DNA of 64,000 nucleotides from Candidatus Saccharimonadota bacterium (GTDB lineage Bacteria; Patescibacteriota; Saccharimonadia; Saccharimonadales; Saccharimonadaceae), in the NCBI GenBank assembly GCA_030445265.1, contig JAUCSC010000001.1, forward strand, positions 310,001-374,000, read 5' to 3'. Made by a program: the position numbers and the translations under genes. The notes beneath the pieces were generated by a model that saw nothing but the letters and a program-made list of their open reading frames with translations, did no database searches and was not told where the DNA came from. Positions within the stretch are counted from its first letter, which is position 1. The number at the start of each line of letters is the position of its first letter. Below, one piece after another: positions 44,016 to 53,863 of the stretch.

Positions 44016-45365
44016 ATGGTAAAAGCGAAAAGCAATTACGTCTGTCAAAACTGTGGAGCTAGCTACGGTAAGTGGAGCGGACGCTGTGATAACTGCGGTG
44101 AATGGAATACGCTCGTTGAACAATTGGTGGACATGGGTAAGTCGGCCGTATCGCGGGCAAGCTCGAGCGGTAAGGCTCTCTTGGTTCAGCACATTAGTGA
44201 TATCAAAACGGATGATAAAAGTGCCCGGATTAGTACTGGTGTTGGTGATCTTGATTTGGTTCTCGGTGGGGGTATATTGCCGGGCGCCGTCATCTTGGTT
44301 GCGGGACAGCCAGGGATTGGCAAGAGCACACTGCTTTTGCAGGTGACGGCTTACGTAGCTCGCACCCGCGCAGTTCTCTATGCCAGCGGCGAAGAGTCTG
44401 CCTCTCAGGTAAAGCTCCGAGCTGATCGATTGGGCGCCGACGCTGCCAAGCAGCTCGATTTTGCTTCCAGTACCAGTGCCGACGATATAGCGGCGACCAT
44501 CCGGTCAGGTGCTTACGACGTCGCTGTCGTCGACTCGATACAGACATTGTCGCTCGACGATATCGCCAGTGCACCTGGAACAGTTAGTCAAATTACGAAC
44601 AGTAGCAATGTACTCATACGTGCCGCAAAAGAAAGTGGCACTGCCGTCATATTGGTGGGACATGTCACCAAAGAAGGAAGTATCGCTGGTCCAAAAGTAC
44701 TCGAGCACCTCGTTGACGTCGTCCTTCAGTTTGAAGGCGATCGATATGGCGGTTTTAAAGTCGTGCGAGCCGTCAAGAACCGTTTTGGGTCAACCAACGA
44801 AGCGGCTATTTTCGAAATGTACGAAGAAGGACTGCGGCTGGTTGAGAATCCTTCGGCCGCTTTGCTCGCCGAAAGACAAGAGGCTGATGGTTCGGTGGTT
44901 CTCGCTACGCTGGAAGGAAATCGACCACTACTGGTTGAGATTCAGGCGCTTGTGCATCCGACTAGTTTCGGGTATCCTAAACGTACGTCAAGCGGTTTTG
45001 ACCCCAATCGTTTAAATGTTCTTATCGCGGTGCTTGAGCGCCGGACAAAATTGAAGTTATCGGATAAAGACATCTACATCAACGTCGTCGGGGGCTTGAA
45101 GCTCAATGACCGTGCTGCAGATCTAGCAATCTGCATGGCCATTGCCAGCGCTGCCGCCGGACGAAAAATAGATGACGATATCGTAGTCTTTGGCGAAGTA
45201 GGGCTGGGTGGTGAAATCCGATCGGCTGCTGCGGTAGATCGTCGTATCGGAGAAGCAAAGAAACTTGGTTTCAAAAAAGCTATCGCGCCGAACGGTCCGG
45301 CAAAAGACCGATTTATAACCCCGGTAAAAGATTTGCGCATGGCGCTTATCGACTACCTTAAATAA
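44016..45365 (+). CDS. radA: DNA repair protein RadA (Sms)
   Basis: The 449-residue branch-migration helicase has an N-terminal C4 zinc finger (YVCQNCGASYGKWSGRCDNCGEWN, residues 5-30), a RecA-like core with Walker A GQPGIGKS near 97-104 and VVDSIQTL, the RadA-specific VKNRFGSTNEAAIFEM, and a C-terminal Lon-protease-like domain (about 275-449, with VGGLKLNDRAADLAI). It helps process recombination intermediates. Length is normal. TATACT at 44004-44009 ends six bases before the ATG, indicating leaderless expression. The following PIN-TRAM gene is nine bases downstream; radA and yacL are also neighbours in Bacillus. Confidence 0.96.
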   Translation: MVKAKSNYVCQNCGASYGKWSGRCDNCGEWNTLVEQLVDMGKSAVSRASSSGKALLVQHISDIKTDDKSARISTGVGDLDLVLGGGILPGAVILVAGQPGIGKSTLLLQVTAYVARTRAVLYASGEESASQVKLRADRLGADAAKQLDFASSTSADDIAATIRSGAYDVAVVDSIQTLSLDDIASAPGTVSQITNSSNVLIRAAKESGTAVILVGHVTKEGSIAGPKVLEHLVDVVLQFEGDRYGGFKVVRAVKNRFGSTNEAAIFEMYEEGLRLVENPSAALLAERQEADGSVVLATLEGNRPLLVEIQALVHPTSFGYPKRTSSGFDPNRLNVLIAVLERRTKLKLSDKDIYINVVGGLKLNDRAADLAICMAIASAAAGRKIDDDIVVFGEVGLGGEIRSAAAVDRRIGEAKKLGFKKAIAPNGPAKDRFITPVKDLRMALIDYLK

Positions 45366-45374
45366 AAGGATCAT

Positions 45375-46250
45375 ATGGATATACTTATCATTATCACGCT
45401 GCTACTTATCGCGGCTGAAACAACCTACCTTAGTGTCAGTACCATTAAACGGACTTCGGCAAAAATCACATCACAGCCCATCTTTGTTGATACATCGGTT
45501 CTTATTGACGGGCGGATTATCGCCGTTGCACAGTCCGGCTTTATCACGAGCACGTTATTTATTCCGAGGAGCGTCATTGGCGAACTACAGCTACTCGCTG
45601 ATACCGGCGATGCCGAGAAGCGATCGAGAGCCCGACACGGCCTCGATATCGTCAGTGAGCTACAGGCATTAGAGAATGCTAAGGTAGAGATATTCCCCGA
45701 CGGCGAACGCGCCGCAGAAGGTGTCGACAACCGCCTATTGTCTCTTGCGAAGAAGCATCACGGATCGATCTGCACGATTGATTATAATCTGAATAAAGTG
45801 GCAGTCGTGGAGCACATCCCCGTATTAAATGTGAACGATTTAGCAAAAAATCTTCGTATGGCCTATTTGCCTGGTGAACGTGTTCTTATTGAATTAACAC
45901 AGAAGGGCAATGACGCCTCACAGGCCGTCGGCCACTTGAGCGATGGCACGATGGTTGTCGTTGAGCACGGGAGCTCTCATATGGGACAATCAGTTGAAGT
46001 CGAATTTACTCGTGGGCTCCAGACTGCAGCCGGCCGCATGATGTTTGCACGTGTCGTTCAGTCACAAAGTACGCCCGCCGCCACGCAAAAGCCTCGTCCA
46101 AAGAATGAGTCAAGAAGCCGGACAAGGAATACCGCTCAACCGCCAAAAAAAGAACGGCAATCTGAGTCAGCGCAGCCACGCGGTAACCGCCGCCGGCCAA
46201 ATGATCGAGAAGAAAATCTTATCGATCTCGTCAATAAGCAGCAAGATTAG
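45375..46250 (+). CDS. PIN/TRAM-domain protein, YacL-like
   Basis: The 291-residue protein has one N-terminal membrane span (about 3-20), a PIN nuclease-fold domain (residues 35-150) with FVDTSVLIDGRI, a GVDNRLLSLAKK Asp and TIDYNLNK, then a TRAM RNA-binding domain (about 165-225, LPGERVLIELTQKGNDASQAVGHLSDGTMVVVE). The last 65 residues are a basic Arg/Lys/Gln-rich tail absent from typical YacL. The PIN acidic residues are present, so RNase activity at the membrane is plausible. TRAM domains bind RNA. It follows radA with AAAGGA before the start, and converges on the PBP1A gene. Confidence 0.9.
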   Translation: MDILIIITLLLIAAETTYLSVSTIKRTSAKITSQPIFVDTSVLIDGRIIAVAQSGFITSTLFIPRSVIGELQLLADTGDAEKRSRARHGLDIVSELQALENAKVEIFPDGERAAEGVDNRLLSLAKKHHGSICTIDYNLNKVAVVEHIPVLNVNDLAKNLRMAYLPGERVLIELTQKGNDASQAVGHLSDGTMVVVEHGSSHMGQSVEVEFTRGLQTAAGRMMFARVVQSQSTPAATQKPRPKNESRSRTRNTAQPPKKERQSESAQPRGNRRRPNDREENLIDLVNKQQD

Positions 46251-46262
46251 CCTGTCTCGATT

Positions 46263-48887
46263 TTACTTAAGTGGCGCGGATGCGTCGGCTGTATAGAGCC
46301 CATCGTCTTTGATTTGCACGGTGACTGTCTGCGATCCACTACCGTTGCCAGTATACGTATAGGTATATGGACCAGGGGCTGCAATGGTCGATACGACACT
46401 GCCTCCGACGCTGACGGTTAACTCATCTAAGGCGAACGTTCCCTTGGTCGGATTGGCGGTTATCTTATAGTTATTTCCACCTTCTTTCGTGACGGTGACG
46501 CTGACTGACGGCTTCACATCACTACATTGATGGACGTCATCTTCAGCCGAGGCATCATAGCCGTCTGGCGCAAGGATTGTCTCCTTTTTAGAAATAGGGT
46601 CGGTCGTCTTGGTAACTCCCAGGCTGATGCGCGCTGCGTCAGGAGTACAGTCGGTTGCTTTCTTCTTGGAGACCTTATCAAATGCCATCGTGGCATTTGT
46701 TTGTCCCTGGTTCTTATTCCACCATGGAGGATACACTTCTGAGCCAATCCGCTGGATACCGGCAGGCTGCGTAAACCAATCACCAGACTTCCATTTGCCT
46801 TCAGTTGCGTATACTTCCTTGTGTGCGTAATTCATGACCTGTTCGATGATCGGGCCCGGAATTGTTGATGACCCATTGTTGAGGATGGTTGTATCGGGAT
46901 TACCGAGCCAGACGCCCATGGCAAGTACCGGGCTATAGCTCATCATCCAGATGTCTTTTGCAAAGCCACCTTTGTCTGATGTACCGGTCTTCGTTGCAGT
47001 CTTTACGCCAGGGATATTCATCGATGAAGGGTTAGCGAGAGCCGCCCGTGCCACAGGGTCGGTCAGGATATCACTGACAACATAGGACGATTCCGGGCTG
47101 ACGATTTTCTTACCTTCAGTGTCGGTCCATTTCTGTAAGGTATCACCTGAGCTATTCTTAACTTCGAGAATAGTTGATTGTGGTTTGTACGCGCCGCCGC
47201 GAGCCAAAGATGCGTAGGCATTAACCAGATCGGTTTGTTTAATGCCACACCCACCGATAGCGGCAGCCAGGCCAACCGTCGTGTCGCCACCCTCACTACA
47301 GTAACTTGGTGCACCGAGTTCATGAATTGTTTTGAGCGTTGAGCCGTCGGCTACCTTCTCGTTAATCGCCATCGCTTTGACCGCCGGAACGTTACGTGAG
47401 GTTGCCAGACTCCGGCGGATGGTAATATCGCCGAGGAATTTGCGGTCAGCGTTTTGCAGCTTGGCTCCGTAGAGTGCATCGATATTCTCATCTTTCAAGA
47501 TTGTGCCGCTTCCGTAGTTGCGCTGACCATCCGGTTTTTGTTCGAAGAGCTCAGAGTATACCAACGGCTTGATGGTCGAACCGGGTTGAATATACGCCGT
47601 TGCTGCGTTATCTTGTCCGAAGCCTTCATATAAAAAGTCACGACTGCCAAGTAAGGCCACGATCTGCCCCGTCTTGACGTCTTCGACCGTCGCGGCACCA
47701 TTGCTAAAGCCCGCTGTCTCATCACGTGTACTAGCGAACATCGTGGTCATCGCTTCTTCGAGCTGCTGCTGAATACGATAGTCCAATGTTGTCGTGATGC
47801 TGAGGCCACCGCGCCCGACCGTTGTAGCCCCAAGTTTATTTTGTAACTCTGAACGAACCATTTGAACGAAGTGAGGTGCTTTAATATCTTTCAGTTGGCT
47901 CGTTTCCGGTTTAATCGAGTCAAGAATTGGGTAGGCTTTCGCCTCATCTTCTTCAGCCTGAGTGATATAATTCATTTCCCGCATGTTATCGAGCACTTTG
48001 TGCTGCCGGGCGATGAGGGCTTGATGACCTTCGACGACGTAGGGATTATAGAGATTAGGGTTTTGCGGAATGGCGGCGAGGAGGGCTGCTTCGGCAATGG
48101 TCAGATCTTTCGCGGACTTATTAAAGTAGGTCTTTGCACCTGATTCGGCACCATTACCGCGTCCACCGTAGGGTGACTCATTAAGGTAAAGGCTGAGAAT
48201 CTGGTCCTTGTCATACATGCGCTCGACTTCAACCGAAAGAATAAGTTCTTTGATTTTTCTCGGGACACCACTGAGGCCCCGGTCACCTGATTGATCAGCA
48301 AAGAATACTTGTTTCACCAGCTGCTGCGTCAATGTCGAGCCTCCTTGGGTACCGCCGCCGCTGGCGTTATTAACAGCGGCACGGAGCAAGCCAGTCACAC
48401 TGACGCCATTATGGGAATAAAAATCGCGGTCTTCGATGGCAACAGTCGCATTTTTGAGGTTTTTACTGAGATCTTTGCTATCGACAACCAATTTATAGTT
48501 GCCGTCGCCCTTGTCTTCCCAGAGGAGGATACCGTTGCGGTCATAGTACTTTGTGACAGTCGTCTGGACACGCTTGGCCAGCTCACCTGGTCGGATGGCA
48601 TCTAAATCTTTGCGGAAATAAGCAAATAAAGCACCAACAATCAAGCACAGTAGGAGGATGGTGACGCCAGTCATCTTAAGAGCCATTATCAGCCCACGTT
48701 TCGAGAACCAGTATGCCCATAGGCGTTTGGGGTGGAGGCGATGGAAGAATCGACTGACGGGGTGCTTGGGGAGTGAAGCAAGATACTCAGCCTTGCGACG
48801 GAGTTCAGTATCCTTACGGGCCTTACGACGGTGCGACAAATTAGAATACACGCTCAGTTTGCGTGATTGTGAAGGTTTTTTCGCCAC
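46263..48887 (-). CDS. Class A penicillin-binding protein (PBP1A-like)
   Basis: The 874-residue protein polymerises and cross-links peptidoglycan. A basic cytoplasmic tail (about 1-65) precedes a membrane span (about 68-92), the glycosyltransferase domain (ATVAIEDRDFYSHNGVSVTGLLRA, GGSTLTQQLVKQVFF, ESPYGGRGNGAESGAKTYF), and the transpeptidase with the active-site serine in PGSTIKPLVYSE, the TSRN motif and KTGTSDKGG. The last 100 residues (from about 775) form a Thr/Ser-rich Ig-like beta domain ending in SGSQTVTVQIKDDG, an extension that may bind cell wall. The start is GTG at 48885-48887. Its presence shows that this organism makes a murein wall. Confidence 0.95.
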   Translation of the reverse strand: MAKKPSQSRKLSVYSNLSHRRKARKDTELRRKAEYLASLPKHPVSRFFHRLHPKRLWAYWFSKRGLIMALKMTGVTILLLCLIVGALFAYFRKDLDAIRPGELAKRVQTTVTKYYDRNGILLWEDKGDGNYKLVVDSKDLSKNLKNATVAIEDRDFYSHNGVSVTGLLRAAVNNASGGGTQGGSTLTQQLVKQVFFADQSGDRGLSGVPRKIKELILSVEVERMYDKDQILSLYLNESPYGGRGNGAESGAKTYFNKSAKDLTIAEAALLAAIPQNPNLYNPYVVEGHQALIARQHKVLDNMREMNYITQAEEDEAKAYPILDSIKPETSQLKDIKAPHFVQMVRSELQNKLGATTVGRGGLSITTTLDYRIQQQLEEAMTTMFASTRDETAGFSNGAATVEDVKTGQIVALLGSRDFLYEGFGQDNAATAYIQPGSTIKPLVYSELFEQKPDGQRNYGSGTILKDENIDALYGAKLQNADRKFLGDITIRRSLATSRNVPAVKAMAINEKVADGSTLKTIHELGAPSYCSEGGDTTVGLAAAIGGCGIKQTDLVNAYASLARGGAYKPQSTILEVKNSSGDTLQKWTDTEGKKIVSPESSYVVSDILTDPVARAALANPSSMNIPGVKTATKTGTSDKGGFAKDIWMMSYSPVLAMGVWLGNPDTTILNNGSSTIPGPIIEQVMNYAHKEVYATEGKWKSGDWFTQPAGIQRIGSEVYPPWWNKNQGQTNATMAFDKVSKKKATDCTPDAARISLGVTKTTDPISKKETILAPDGYDASAEDDVHQCSDVKPSVSVTVTKEGGNNYKITANPTKGTFALDELTVSVGGSVVSTIAAPGPYTYTYTGNGSGSQTVTVQIKDDGLYTADASAPLK

Positions 48888-48995
48888 GTTAGTTAGTTCC
48901 CATAAGCAATATTATGACTCCATTATAACATCGTTTGAAAGGCGCGATAGAGAATCTTTTGCTATACTACAGCGTAGTAATAATAAAGGAGAAAT

Positions 48996-50216
48996 ATGAC
49001 GCTTTCCGAAGAATTGCAGTGGCGCGGCTTTTACAATCAAACGACGTTTGAGTCGTCTCATGAATTGGACGAAGGCTCGTACTCTCTCTATTTCGGTACG
49101 GACCCGTCTGGCGACAGCCTCCATGTTGGACATCTTGCGGGCCTCATGATGGTGCGCCGTTTTCTGGACCACGGGCATAAGGTCGTGCTTCTCGTTGGAG
49201 GTGGCACCGGTATTATCGGCGATCCGGGCGGGCGTGACGATGAGCGCAACCTGCTGTCACTTGAACAGATTGCCCATAATAAACAGGCACTGGCGGGACA
49301 AGTCTCCCAGCTATTCAGCGGAAAAGAATTTATCCTTGTCGATAATTATGACTGGCTGAAAGATGTTCATTTGCTTGATTTTCTTCGTGACGTTGGCAAG
49401 CATTTTAGTATGTCCCAGCTGGTACAGCGAGACTATATTGCTACTCGAATAGGCAAAGACGGTACCGGCATAAGTTATGCAGAGTTTAGCTATACATTAT
49501 TACAAGGCTATGACTACTGGCAGCTTTATCGAGATCATGGTGTCAACATGCAGATCGGGGGCAGTGACCAGTGGGGTAATATCCTATCTGGCGTTGAATT
49601 TATTCGCAAAAAAGAGGGCGTACGGGTCGACGGCATGACGGCTCCCCTCATCATCAATAAAAGTACTGGTAAAAAGTTTGGTAAGTCGGAAGGTGGGGCG
49701 GTGTGGCTCGATTCGACTAAGACCAGCGTCTATCAATTCTTCCAGTTCTGGCTGAACACTGATGATGAAAGCGCCGTTGATTATCTCAAGATATTTACGT
49801 TGCTCGACAAAGAAGCGATTGATGGCCTTGAACACGAAATACGGGACAATCCCGGTGCACGCGTTGCTCAGCGCACCCTGGCACGAGAAGTGACGACACT
49901 GGTACATGGGGCTGACCGGACGGCCAGTGTTGAGCGAGTAACGAGCGTCCTTTTTGGCAATGACACTATTGACCAGTTGACTGCCGAAGATATCGAAGTG
50001 TTGGCAAAGGAGATACCCGTCGCCGTGGTAGGGACCACAGTCATAGATGCGTTAGTCGCGGGCGAAGCTGCGGGCAGCAATGGTGAAGCGCGGCGGTTGA
50101 TTGATGCAGGGGCAGTGAGTGTGAATGGGGTGAAGCAGACTGAAGATAGTATCGTCTCATCCCTTTCGCTCATAAAAAAAGGCAAGAACCACTTTATTCT
50201 GGTTCGTGAGCATTGA
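48996..50216 (+). CDS. tyrS: Tyrosyl-tRNA synthetase
   Basis: The 406-residue class I enzyme charges tRNA-Tyr. It has the HIGH-type motif HVGHL near residue 43, the Tyr-binding YAEFSYTLLQGYDYWQL and IGGSDQWGNI, the KMSKS-type motif KFGKS near 226, and a C-terminal S4 RNA-binding domain (about 340-406, EARRLIDAGAVSVNGVKQ). Length is normal for the bacterial TyrRS. A TATACT lies at 48962-48967 and an AAAGGAG site before the ATG, giving a leader of about 25 bases, one of the few first genes here with a normal Shine-Dalgarno site. Confidence 0.96.
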   Translation: MTLSEELQWRGFYNQTTFESSHELDEGSYSLYFGTDPSGDSLHVGHLAGLMMVRRFLDHGHKVVLLVGGGTGIIGDPGGRDDERNLLSLEQIAHNKQALAGQVSQLFSGKEFILVDNYDWLKDVHLLDFLRDVGKHFSMSQLVQRDYIATRIGKDGTGISYAEFSYTLLQGYDYWQLYRDHGVNMQIGGSDQWGNILSGVEFIRKKEGVRVDGMTAPLIINKSTGKKFGKSEGGAVWLDSTKTSVYQFFQFWLNTDDESAVDYLKIFTLLDKEAIDGLEHEIRDNPGARVAQRTLAREVTTLVHGADRTASVERVTSVLFGNDTIDQLTAEDIEVLAKEIPVAVVGTTVIDALVAGEAAGSNGEARRLIDAGAVSVNGVKQTEDSIVSSLSLIKKGKNHFILVREH

Positions 50217-50229
50217 TATACTAAACGGC

Positions 50230-50988
50230 ATGACAAAGAAAATTATCGCCTTCGACCTCGACGACACGCTGGCCGTCACAAAGTCACCGATCAGTGACGT
50301 GATGGGAGAGCTGCTCGTTCGATTATTGCAGCACTATGATATTTGTATTATTTCCGGTGGGAAATTTGAACAGTTTAAAACCCAGGTCATCGATCGGTTG
50401 GAAGCCAGTGAGCGCGAGCTCTCCCGATTGCATCTAATGCCGACCTGTGGGACGCGGTATCTTCGTTACGACGAAATTGAGCATAGCTGGGTACAGCAAT
50501 ACGCAGAAGATCTCACCGATGATGAGAAGCAGCGTGCTATCGATGCTCTGACGAAATCAGCCAAAACACTGGGATTCTGGGAAGAACAGCCATATGGCGA
50601 CATTATTGAAGATCGCGGTTCACAGATTACCTTTTCGGCAATCGGGCAGCAAGCGCCCGCCGAAGCAAAGTATGCGTGGGATCCGACGGGTGAGAAAAAA
50701 CAAACCCTTCGCGCCGCAGTAGCTGAGCAACTTATTGATCTCGAAGTACGGGCGGGCGGCTCAACGAGTATTGATATTACGCGCATCGGGATTGATAAAG
50801 CGTACGGCATGCGCAAATTAATGGACGCAGTGCATTGTTCTAAGGAAGATATTTTATTCATCGGTGACAAACTGGAAGAAGGCGGCAATGATTATCCGGT
50901 TAAGGCCTTCGGTATTGATACGATCGCTGTTGACCGCTGGGAAGATACCGCCTTCGTGCTGCGGGGCATTACTAGTGTCGCCTCCTAG
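50230..50988 (+). CDS. HAD-superfamily phosphatase, phosphomannomutase-like
   Basis: The 252-residue protein begins with the HAD motif AFDLDDTLAVTKSPIS and contains ISGGKFEQF (motif II region), a cap domain from about 80 to 180, GGSTSIDITRIGIDKAYGM and the acidic motif IFIGDKLEEGGNDYPVKAFG. The layout follows the HAD-IIB group, which includes eukaryotic-type phosphomannomutase and sucrose or trehalose phosphatases; the cap sequences look closest to the phosphomannomutase kind. Substrate is not determined. Two start points are possible, 50206 and 50230; the latter is chosen because TATACT at 50217-50222 ends seven bases before its ATG. It lies between tyrS and recG without sharing their function. 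Confidence 0.8.
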   Translation: MTKKIIAFDLDDTLAVTKSPISDVMGELLVRLLQHYDICIISGGKFEQFKTQVIDRLEASERELSRLHLMPTCGTRYLRYDEIEHSWVQQYAEDLTDDEKQRAIDALTKSAKTLGFWEEQPYGDIIEDRGSQITFSAIGQQAPAEAKYAWDPTGEKKQTLRAAVAEQLIDLEVRAGGSTSIDITRIGIDKAYGMRKLMDAVHCSKEDILFIGDKLEEGGNDYPVKAFGIDTIAVDRWEDTAFVLRGITSVAS

Positions 50989-51006
50989 CCCTGATACAAT
51001 AACATT

Positions 51007-53037
51007 GTGAATATTCACTCATCGCTCTCGCAAATTAAAGGTGTAGGGGACAAGACCTATGATCTATTCCTGGCGGCCGGCATACGGACGGTGCGTGATC
51101 TTATTTATTTTTTGCCCAGAGCGTACGAAGATTACACGAGCATCGGACAGATTTCTGAGATTCGACCAGGTAAGTCGACGATAAAAGCGCGCTGTGAATC
51201 GATTTCAACTCGTCAAGTCCGTCGTGGTCTGCGTGTAACGACTGCTACGCTGGCTGATGACAGCGGCAAGGTCAAAGCCGTGTGGTTCAATCAACCGTAC
51301 CGCGCGACCCAGCTCAAGAGCAATGAAGAGTTCTTTTTTTCTGGCAATTTCGAATTTAGCTATAACCAATATCAGCTAACCAATCCGAGCGCCGAAAAAG
51401 CGAGCGATCTTCCCCAGCAGACCGATCGAATGCTGCCGATATACCGGTCAGTCAAAGGTTTGAAGGTCCAGCTCGTCCGTAAGATTATGAGTGAAATCAA
51501 GCCGCTGATGACCATGCTGCCCGAGACATTACCCGATTCCATAGTAAAGACCGAGAAACTAGTCAGCCGCTCTGAGGCGTTACTTGGGATGCATTTTCCG
51601 AATGATGAGGCTGACGTGTCCCGTGCGAAGGAACGGCTGGCCTTTGAAGAGTTGTTGGAGTTGTTGATCGCTAGTCAGTTGAATCGTCTGGAAAATGCCC
51701 AGCTTGAAGGCTGGCACATTCCTTTTGACAAAGATTTAATACAGTCTTTCGTCAAGCGTCTCCCCTTTGAACTGACCAATGCCCAGCGGTTAGCAGCCTG
51801 GGAAATCCTGCAGGACTTTGAAAACAAAATTCCGATGAACCGGTTACTTCAGGGTGATGTTGGCTCCGGCAAGACAGTTGTGGGTGGTTTGACGGCACTC
51901 CAGGCGGCTCATGCTGGCTACCAGACGGCCTTGATGGCGCCAACAGAAATACTGGCCATCCAACATGCCGAAACCCTGCGTAAGCTTGTTGAACCGTTTG
52001 GTATCGAAGTAGGCTTACTCACGGGAAGTGTAAAAGGTACAGCTCGTAAGACGCTATATACGGCGATTGCATCTGGTGCGGTACAGATTGTCATTGGCAC
52101 CCATGCGCTTATTCAACAGACGGTGAGCTTTCATAAGCTGGGATTTGTTATTATTGACGAACAACACCGCTTTGGCGTTCAGCAGCGTCACGAGCTATTA
52201 AAAAAATCAGCCCGTATGCCGCATCTATTAGCGATGACGGCGACGCCTATCCCGCGTAGCCTGGCGCTGACGCTGTATGGCGAACTTGATGTGTCGATTC
52301 TTAAAGACCTCCCCAAGAATCGTCTGCCGATCGTGACGAAGATATGGTCACCCAATAGCCGCACGCAGCTCTATGCTCATATCAGTGCGGAAATTGAGAA
52401 AGGTCGACAGGCCTATGTCATCTGTAATCTTATTGATGACGATCCAAGCAATGAGCTAAAAAGCGTCGAAGCTGAGTTTAAGCGTCTCCGGCAATCAGTC
52501 TTTAAGCAGTACCGCATCGGGTTACTTCACGGGAAGCTGCCGTCGCAGGAAAAAGAGTCGGTTATGGCGTCCTTTGCTCGTCATGAAATCGATATCCTCG
52601 TCAGCACCACGGTGGTGGAGGTTGGTGTGGACGTTCCGAATGCCAGCATCATACTGATCGAAGATGCTGAACGGTTCGGATTAAGTCAGCTCCACCAGCT
52701 CAGGGGGCGGGTTGGCCGTGGTGTGGAGCAAAGCTATTGTTATCTCATGATGAGTACGAGCGCCAAGCCCAGTCAGCGTCTGCGTGAGATTGAAAAGAGT
52801 AATGATGGTTTTCATTTAGCGGAAGTGGACTTGGAACTCCGAGGTCCGGGTGAGATCTACGGCAGAGCTCAGCACGGTGAACTGAATCTCCAGATTGCGA
52901 CGTTAGCTGATACTCGTATGATTGCCCGCGCCCAAAAAGCTGCCAAGCGTTTCGTCCACGAGGGTAATGATTTGTTACAATATAAAGAGTTGGCAGACAA
53001 TGTCAGGCATTATCAGCGGGTAACCACCCTCAATTAA
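51007..53037 (+). CDS. recG: ATP-dependent DNA helicase RecG
   Basis: The 676-residue helicase rescues stalled replication forks. It contains a helix-hairpin-helix-like N-terminus (SQIKGVGDKTYDLFLAAGIRTVRDLIYFLPRAYEDY), the wedge OB domain (about 60-145), Walker A GDVGSGKT near 282, motif II DEQH near 385, motif III TATPIPRSLALTLYG, and the C-terminal helicase half with LLHGKLPSQEKESVMASF, STTVVEVGVDVPNAS and QLHQLRGRVGRG. Length is normal. The start is GTG at 51007; TACAAT at 50995-51000 ends six bases before it, which supports a leaderless GTG start. Confidence 0.96.
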   Translation: MNIHSSLSQIKGVGDKTYDLFLAAGIRTVRDLIYFLPRAYEDYTSIGQISEIRPGKSTIKARCESISTRQVRRGLRVTTATLADDSGKVKAVWFNQPYRATQLKSNEEFFFSGNFEFSYNQYQLTNPSAEKASDLPQQTDRMLPIYRSVKGLKVQLVRKIMSEIKPLMTMLPETLPDSIVKTEKLVSRSEALLGMHFPNDEADVSRAKERLAFEELLELLIASQLNRLENAQLEGWHIPFDKDLIQSFVKRLPFELTNAQRLAAWEILQDFENKIPMNRLLQGDVGSGKTVVGGLTALQAAHAGYQTALMAPTEILAIQHAETLRKLVEPFGIEVGLLTGSVKGTARKTLYTAIASGAVQIVIGTHALIQQTVSFHKLGFVIIDEQHRFGVQQRHELLKKSARMPHLLAMTATPIPRSLALTLYGELDVSILKDLPKNRLPIVTKIWSPNSRTQLYAHISAEIEKGRQAYVICNLIDDDPSNELKSVEAEFKRLRQSVFKQYRIGLLHGKLPSQEKESVMASFARHEIDILVSTTVVEVGVDVPNASIILIEDAERFGLSQLHQLRGRVGRGVEQSYCYLMMSTSAKPSQRLREIEKSNDGFHLAEVDLELRGPGEIYGRAQHGELNLQIATLADTRMIARAQKAAKRFVHEGNDLLQYKELADNVRHYQRVTTLN

Positions 53038-53044
53038 AGGAAAA

Positions 53045-53863
53045 ATGTTCATGTACTCCGGCACTACTTTTCGTAAAGACTCTGGCCGCATCGTCGGTGT
53101 TCACCAAAAAATTGATCGGGCCGCTCGGCGCCATCTGAAGCATGTGATGCGTCATGGGGCTTTCTTCCCCGGCATAAAAGACATATTGCACTTCGAGGGC
53201 ATGAACGGACCTGATGGGATTAAACGAAAGAGCCCGTCAAAAGACGAGCCGTGGCATTATATCAATCCTCGCAAACCAGAGGATAAAGCACTTGTCCGAT
53301 TGATTCAGGACCATAGCCATAATCTTACTGTTGCTCTAAAGGAGAAGAACGAGGTTCGAGCATCATTTGAGGCCGCCTGGATGGCGCATGCGATTGTCGA
53401 TGGGTTGACGCCGGCTCATCACTATCCACTGAATGATAAGATCGAAGAACTTTGGGGGAAGCCACATCACGAAAGAACCACCATTAAGGATAAGAACATT
53501 ATTCGTGGCTCCTCGCGGCGTGACACGCTCGCTAAGAACTGGGAGTATTGGGGCAAAGGCGGCGTATTTACGGCACATATCATGTTCGAATGGGGCGTCG
53601 CCTCAGCTATATCACCGTTGAAATTCGAAAAGATTGGGCTGACCGATCATGTAGTAAGCCGGGCGCGCAAGCAAACACTTGAAGAACTTTTTTTGGAAGC
53701 GGTGCACGATATTGCTGAGCTAAAGATGTATGAAGAATTCGGTGAAGACGGTTGGACTCGGCACCTCGTCAATCTGACCAAAAAAACATTAATACCGCGG
53801 ATCATTCGCACGGTTTGTCTGGCGTGGCTCTTTGCCCTTGAGGCGGCAGAGGAAAAAGCGTGA
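53045..53863 (+). CDS. His-rich protein, possibly related to zinc-dependent phospholipase C / S1-P1 nuclease fold
   Basis: I do not recognise this 272-residue protein with confidence. It is rich in His and Trp, and the segments RLIQDHSHNLTVAL and AWMAHAIVDGLTPAHHYPL (about 112-128) recall the metal-binding helices of zinc-dependent phospholipase C and S1/P1 nuclease proteins, where His and Asp residues hold three zinc ions. No signal peptide is visible, although those families are normally secreted. ATG at 53045 follows AAAGG by four bases; ATG at 53051 is an alternative. It lies seven bases after recG, and its stop overlaps the GTG start of rsmD, so it is inside an operon. Confidence 0.6.
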   Translation: MFMYSGTTFRKDSGRIVGVHQKIDRAARRHLKHVMRHGAFFPGIKDILHFEGMNGPDGIKRKSPSKDEPWHYINPRKPEDKALVRLIQDHSHNLTVALKEKNEVRASFEAAWMAHAIVDGLTPAHHYPLNDKIEELWGKPHHERTTIKDKNIIRGSSRRDTLAKNWEYWGKGGVFTAHIMFEWGVASAISPLKFEKIGLTDHVVSRARKQTLEELFLEAVHDIAELKMYEEFGEDGWTRHLVNLTKKTLIPRIIRTVCLAWLFALEAAEEKA

